This document shows positions 60,432-64,000 of a DNA stretch of 64,000 nucleotides, one piece after another. Location: IMG/VR virus record IMGVR_UViG_3300009149_006183, positions 1 through 64,000 of that record. The stretch is one strand, 5' to 3'. Positions within the stretch are counted from its first letter, which is position 1. Every line of letters starts with the position of its first letter. The DNA comes from a virus. The notes under the pieces were generated by a model. It did not search any database, was not told the origin of the DNA, and was given only the letters and a program-made list of their open reading frames with translations. The translations under genes were made by a program, and so were the position numbers.

Positions 60432-62054
60432 TTATAAGTTGATGCGGACTTTACTGTTATTTACAAGACTAAATATTAGACCGAAATTTGATACTTGCGG
60501 CAAACTACTGTAAGGGTCAGGGTTGCTTGTTCCCTGGGACGTAAAAAATGTATATCCAGAAGCTTCTGAACCCCAAGAACTGCCATCCCAGGCGTCTAAA
60601 ATAAGATAATATACTTGATCAGGAACAAATAGGCTTAGGTCTGGGTAGTAAGATACTGTCTCAGATTCGTCAGCGGTAAATAAATACCCCTCTGGCGGAA
60701 TAGAGATATCTGTGCCTAAAATCCATCCCTCTTGATTAGTTCGGCTATCTGCCTCATAAAACTTATTTACGAAACCCGCGTCAGTATACCACCTAGCCCT
60801 GAAATGAAAATTAAGAGAACTCAAAGAATCATTAACAAAGATAAATTCTATAACATCTTCAAAATTAGTATCACTAGCTCCGATAGGCGAACTATATATA
60901 AATTTGATTCCAACGCGCAAATCTGTTCCAATATAATCTATATCAGAAAGAGTTTCCTCATCTATCACTTGATAATCACTAAAATCTACAGAGCCTGTTG
61001 TGTTTATCCCGAATGTCACGCTTGAACCTTCAGGGACGAATTTATTACTAGTTAATATAGTGTTTTTTATTTCCGAAGTAAGTTCTATATTCTGTGTAAA
61101 GAAATAGGTTGTTCCTCCACCAGAAGGTAGCCCAACAATCCTGTTGTCGGTGGTGTCGATAAAAGCTGTGCTATTTACGCTATCACTTAGACTATCAGGA
61201 GAAATGCCTGGCATTATTATAAACTCATTACTAAAAAACTGGTCTATATTATTATAGGTATTTTTGAGGAAAATAGTGCTTTGTAATAGATTTACAGATG
61301 TAACCTCTCCCATTAAATTCTTATAAACTATATTATTAGAGTCGTTAAAGTCTATGATAGCATCCGCCAAAGAATCTAATTCAGAGTGAGTCATTACTCC
61401 TTTTTCTGATAGGCTACTATGGGCAATAACAGGAGACCTATCTTGATCAAATCGACCAGTAGTTATCTTTAGGGCATCGAATCCCTCTATTCTGGCACTT
61501 GATAATTCATTTTTTGTCTCCGACAGAAGATCTACTTTTGGAGGTGTTCCCCTATGTTTGTGAGAATCTATTAAATCTGTAGCTATTTGCTCAAAACTTA
61601 TATATTCTCTAACAGTATTGTCGATAGATACTATACCATTAGTAGATGTTGTTATCTGTGCTATTAGAATAGAAGACGGAGGGCGTGAGGTGTCTAGGAC
61701 AAAAACAACAGATCTTGTTACAGCAGTTGCTCCCGTAAGAGTAGCATAAACATTAAAAGTTTGCGAAGCGGTGATATTTTCGATTAAATATGTTATAGTT
61801 GTTTGAGCAGATATGTAATTTATTATCCCCTGCCCAATAGTAATTCCTATAGATATTCCGCCAGCCTCTGTAAAACCATTATCAAAAACCTCCCAGCCCG
61901 CGACCATTCCGTTTTCAAAGACAGAATATAATCCATATAATTGATTGTCTATCGTTAGAAAACGGTCTATTTCTTTACTAACATTAATAGCATAGTCTAA
62001 CCTATCATGAAAATCAAAGTATGCTAAATTATACCAGGGCGTTTGTCCTGCCAT
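60432..62054 (-). CDS. structural protein, baseplate/tail-fibre family
   Basis: The 540-residue protein shares its N-terminal architecture with the 1843-aa protein: FHDRLDYAINVSKEIDRFL, LYGLYSVFENGMVAGWEVF and ISIGITIGQGIINY, the 'GxxxGxxV...sGxxG' start of virion attachment proteins. A central section (DSHKHRGTPPKVDLL) resembles the short His-containing segment found in tail-fibre attachment proteins. The C-terminal third is beta-rich with receptor-protein-like composition. A ribosome site GAGG precedes the ATG. Its precise position in the particle is unknown. Confidence 0.7.
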   Translation of the reverse strand: MAGQTPWYNLAYFDFHDRLDYAINVSKEIDRFLTIDNQLYGLYSVFENGMVAGWEVFDNGFTEAGGISIGITIGQGIINYISAQTTITYLIENITASQTFNVYATLTGATAVTRSVVFVLDTSRPPSSILIAQITTSTNGIVSIDNTVREYISFEQIATDLIDSHKHRGTPPKVDLLSETKNELSSARIEGFDALKITTGRFDQDRSPVIAHSSLSEKGVMTHSELDSLADAIIDFNDSNNIVYKNLMGEVTSVNLLQSTIFLKNTYNNIDQFFSNEFIIMPGISPDSLSDSVNSTAFIDTTDNRIVGLPSGGGTTYFFTQNIELTSEIKNTILTSNKFVPEGSSVTFGINTTGSVDFSDYQVIDEETLSDIDYIGTDLRVGIKFIYSSPIGASDTNFEDVIEFIFVNDSLSSLNFHFRARWYTDAGFVNKFYEADSRTNQEGWILGTDISIPPEGYLFTADESETVSYYPDLSLFVPDQVYYLILDAWDGSSWGSEASGYTFFTSQGTSNPDPYSSLPQVSNFGLIFSLVNNSKVRINL

Positions 62055-62070
62055 TGTAAGTCCTCTCTAT

Positions 62071-62286
62071 TTACCCACTAACTATTGGAGAATTATAACT
62101 GCCAATAGTATAATCGGAATCTTCACGATTAGAATACCTTAAAAATTGCTGTGCTCCTAATGCCCTATAACCATTAATCGTTGTATTTTGGACATTGGCT
62201 ATTTCATTATTTTTAGCCATATTGGCTGAGATCCTTCTTTCGACATAATCTCTCAATCTCTCTACAAAAACATCAAAATCTTCCAT
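62071..62286 (-). CDS. hypothetical small structural-region protein
   Basis: The 71-residue protein starts MEDFDVFVERLRDYVERRIS, a helical segment, then an Asn/Thr-rich part with YNSPIVSG at the end. AAGGA eight nt before the ATG supports it. It lies between two structural genes and is probably a small connector or chaperone of the tail. No family recognised. Confidence 0.6.
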   Translation of the reverse strand: MEDFDVFVERLRDYVERRISANMAKNNEIANVQNTTINGYRALGAQQFLRYSNREDSDYTIGSYNSPIVSG

Positions 62287-62363
62287 AGTTATTTTCCTTA
62301 ATTATTAATATTGGTCTATTCTTCGCCAAAATCCTCTTCCGATCCATACCATTCGCCCTCAAC

Positions 62364-64000
62364 CTATTGCCACCATAAATTCTTTTTCGGATCGAAGTTG
62401 TTTGAAACACTAGTTACGATGAGTTTCTGACCATTAACAGATACTACATCAAAACATCTCATTGGCAACCCATAACTTGAAAACTTATATACTGTTGGGG
62501 CGTTAAAAAATTTACTTTTATAGTGTGTCGCTAGCTTCTCTAGAGTATTTAATGATCCAAATATACCATCTTGTTGCATAAACATTTTTTTATAGCCCAA
62601 GAAACCAGGTGAATTTTTGTCATATAGTGACGGCCAATTAACATCGTCTAAGATGAATAGCTCCCTATCTGGTGTCGCTGTCATTAAGTGTATAATATTA
62701 AAGATATCAACAACAGATCTTTCTCTCGTTATTGCATCGAATACCATCTGTCCCTCACCGGTATTGAGCGTTGTATACTCCCATAGTGGCTCGACTTCTG
62801 ACTCGTCTGCCGAGCCATATAAGAATTTATCATATGGCAAGTTTTCGAAATGGAACATTCCATATGAATCAAAAAACATTGTTTTTCCGGCTTTTTTACA
62901 TATAGATTCAAGAGCCGACCAATAAGTAGTCCCATCTTGAAATTTAAAAAATGGATTCGTCAATCTGGCATATGAACTAGGAAGGACATATGCACTTGAA
63001 AAGCTTCCTCGACCATCGAGAGTTGTAGACTGAAAAAGTGGTCCATCATTAGCCGATTGTAAAGCACTAAGATATGCAGGGCCGTAGTCATTATCCTTTA
63101 CTTTATCTTTAAAACCGAGCATCTTCAGTAATGTATAAGCCGCATTAATATCTCTCATACCATCAAAAAATGGAGAGTTGAAGATATACGATTCTTTTAA
63201 TATCTGGCTATAATCAACTACTTGGCATGTTAGCGTTCTTTCTCCCGCTTTTTCTTCTAAAACTCCCCCATAGCATATTCCAGTAAATAATTTATAGCCC
63301 TTATTTATCTCTAATTGAGAGTAGTTGCATGTCACATAACCGCCCCAAATTTCGACATAAAAAGCTCTATTTCTTAAACTTTCTAATTGATCTACTATAG
63401 TGTTCTGAGTAGCCATACTTTTATTCATCAAAAATGTTAAAGTCGCAGCATGCGTCATAGAATGAAAATCTGATGAGCTGTAATTTTCGGTATATTTTAG
63501 TACTAAATCAGTAACGTCTATTGGATCGCTAATTCCCCAGGCTTCTGCCTCAGGGTCAGGTTCTGCGACTAATCTTATTTGCGAGATAACTGGCGTCTTG
63601 CAATTAGCCAATATCACTTGGCTCTGAGTTCCTTGATTCGCCGTATTATATGCATCGCTTAAAACGTCCTGTACAGCGTCTGGATTTGTAAATATATTAT
63701 CAAAACCATTATCCTGCCCTATATAGTGAGACCCAGCCTGCAAAGACGCTCTCAAATCGAAGCTAAACATCTCGTTATTTTGGCGGTTTATTACAGAAAA
63801 AGCGTCAAGATCTATAACACAGTTTTGAGCAACCTTGTCAAGTCCAGGCTCGAAATTTATATATCCACTAGCAGTTTCTTTTAAATACTGTTTAGTAGTC
63901 GAGAAAAATGTTGTAGATAACTTTGTTTTTTCAGCAACGACTGTAGTGTCTGAGACTGTAAAAATAACCCCATTTCCGAAGTGAGTGTCTGAAGAATAAA
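62364..64000 (-). CDS. tail hub/baseplate-like protein (5' end outside window)
   Basis: The frame is open to the right edge. Upstream of the ATG at 63770 it continues with SSDTHFGNGVIFTVSDTTVV and NFEPGLDKVAQNCVIDLDAF, so at least 545 residues are present and 63770 is not the start. Segments DLVLKYTENYSSSDFH, GGVLEEKAGERTLTCQVVDY and VSVNGQKLIVTSVSNNFDPK resemble gp27/gpD-type hub proteins built of repeated beta barrels. The stop is TAG, after which the frame remains open for 15 more codons (62363-62319). A hub assignment is inferred from pattern, not motif. Confidence 0.6.
   Translation of the reverse strand, partial: YSSDTHFGNGVIFTVSDTTVVAEKTKLSTTFFSTTKQYLKETASGYINFEPGLDKVAQNCVIDLDAFSVINRQNNEMFSFDLRASLQAGSHYIGQDNGFDNIFTNPDAVQDVLSDAYNTANQGTQSQVILANCKTPVISQIRLVAEPDPEAEAWGISDPIDVTDLVLKYTENYSSSDFHSMTHAATLTFLMNKSMATQNTIVDQLESLRNRAFYVEIWGGYVTCNYSQLEINKGYKLFTGICYGGVLEEKAGERTLTCQVVDYSQILKESYIFNSPFFDGMRDINAAYTLLKMLGFKDKVKDNDYGPAYLSALQSANDGPLFQSTTLDGRGSFSSAYVLPSSYARLTNPFFKFQDGTTYWSALESICKKAGKTMFFDSYGMFHFENLPYDKFLYGSADESEVEPLWEYTTLNTGEGQMVFDAITRERSVVDIFNIIHLMTATPDRELFILDDVNWPSLYDKNSPGFLGYKKMFMQQDGIFGSLNTLEKLATHYKSKFFNAPTVYKFSSYGLPMRCFDVVSVNGQKLIVTSVSNNFDPKKNLWWQ

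Noticed and set aside
1-64000. Possible recoding of TAG to an amino acid
   Set aside because: At least ten genes end in TAG (for example the UvrD-type helicase, ClpP-like, SSB-like and methyltransferase genes), usually at the natural end of the family and often followed at once by TAA or TGA. No conserved gene is interrupted by TAG.
1-64000. CRISPR arrays, tRNA genes or rRNA genes
   Set aside because: Gaps between genes are nearly all under 100 nt (largest 165 nt). I saw no repeat-spacer pattern and no cloverleaf candidates in them.

Overview
This window is an AT-rich stretch of what looks like a very large tailed-phage (jumbo-phage type) genome. The evidence is a nearly complete phage replication and recombination set, tail/baseplate-type structural genes of giant size, and tight gene packing with 1-90 nt overlaps and Shine-Dalgarno (AGGAG-like) sites. 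There is no rRNA, tRNA or host operon. All genes but one run on the minus strand. The genetic code appears standard. The host cannot be named: canonical Shine-Dalgarno sites imply an ordinary bacterium, and the dockerin and SpoVS-like domains only hint at dockerin-bearing or Firmicutes-like donors.

Layout. 1-10.3 kb: a glycan/nonulosonic-acid island with two NeuB-type synthases (one cut by the window edge, one the only plus-strand gene), a KdsC-like phosphatase, NeuA, two DUF115/Maf-like proteins, three or four glycosyltransferases and a radical-SAM activase. Peptide deformylase, a DUF1257 (Ycf35-like) protein and a degenerate P-loop protein are embedded in it. 10.3-25.1 kb: replication and recombination genes encoding a UvrD-type helicase, a thioredoxin-like protein, a Gam/Gp157-like protein, a SpoVS-like protein, a Cas4/RecB-like nuclease, a TOPRIM primase half, RecA, an SSB-like protein, and DNA polymerase III alpha split into two genes around a ClpP-like gene. 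25.2-40.2 kb: small unknown genes, a zinc metallopeptidase-like gene, two DNA methyltransferases, the CHC2 zinc-finger primase half, a DnaB helicase, a probable helicase loader, a Ycf46-like AAA+ ATPase, translation initiation factor IF-3 and a UvsW-like SF2 helicase. 40.2-44.9 kb: unknown genes, a metallophosphoesterase with an N-terminal helix-turn-helix, and two more glycosyltransferases. 45.1-64.0 kb: five structural genes, including proteins of 2492, 1843 and 782 residues with VWA, LamG, dockerin, Kelch, FnIII, Asp-box and tandem-repeat modules, then a hub-like protein cut by the right edge.

How it fits together. DnaE (two halves), DnaB, loader, split primase, SSB, RecA, UvsW-like and UvrD-like helicases would form an autonomous replisome. 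Three of these proteins carry inteins at active-site motifs: DnaE (151-aa mini-intein), DnaB (434 aa with LAGLIDADG motifs, inside Walker A) and the UvsW-like helicase (407 aa, inside motif II). The most striking object is the UvsW intein. A separate LAGLIDADG endonuclease gene sits inside it in a different reading frame, while the intein frame stays open across the whole insert, so roughly 0.95 kb of DNA appears to be read in two frames. A second theme is translation: the phage encodes IF-3 and peptide deformylase, and its DUF1257 gene seems to begin at a non-canonical ATC codon. The third theme is glycosylation: a CMP-nonulosonate pathway plus Maf-like proteins suggests that the phage decorates a protein or glycan with sialic-acid-like sugars, with the giant fibre proteins as possible acceptors.
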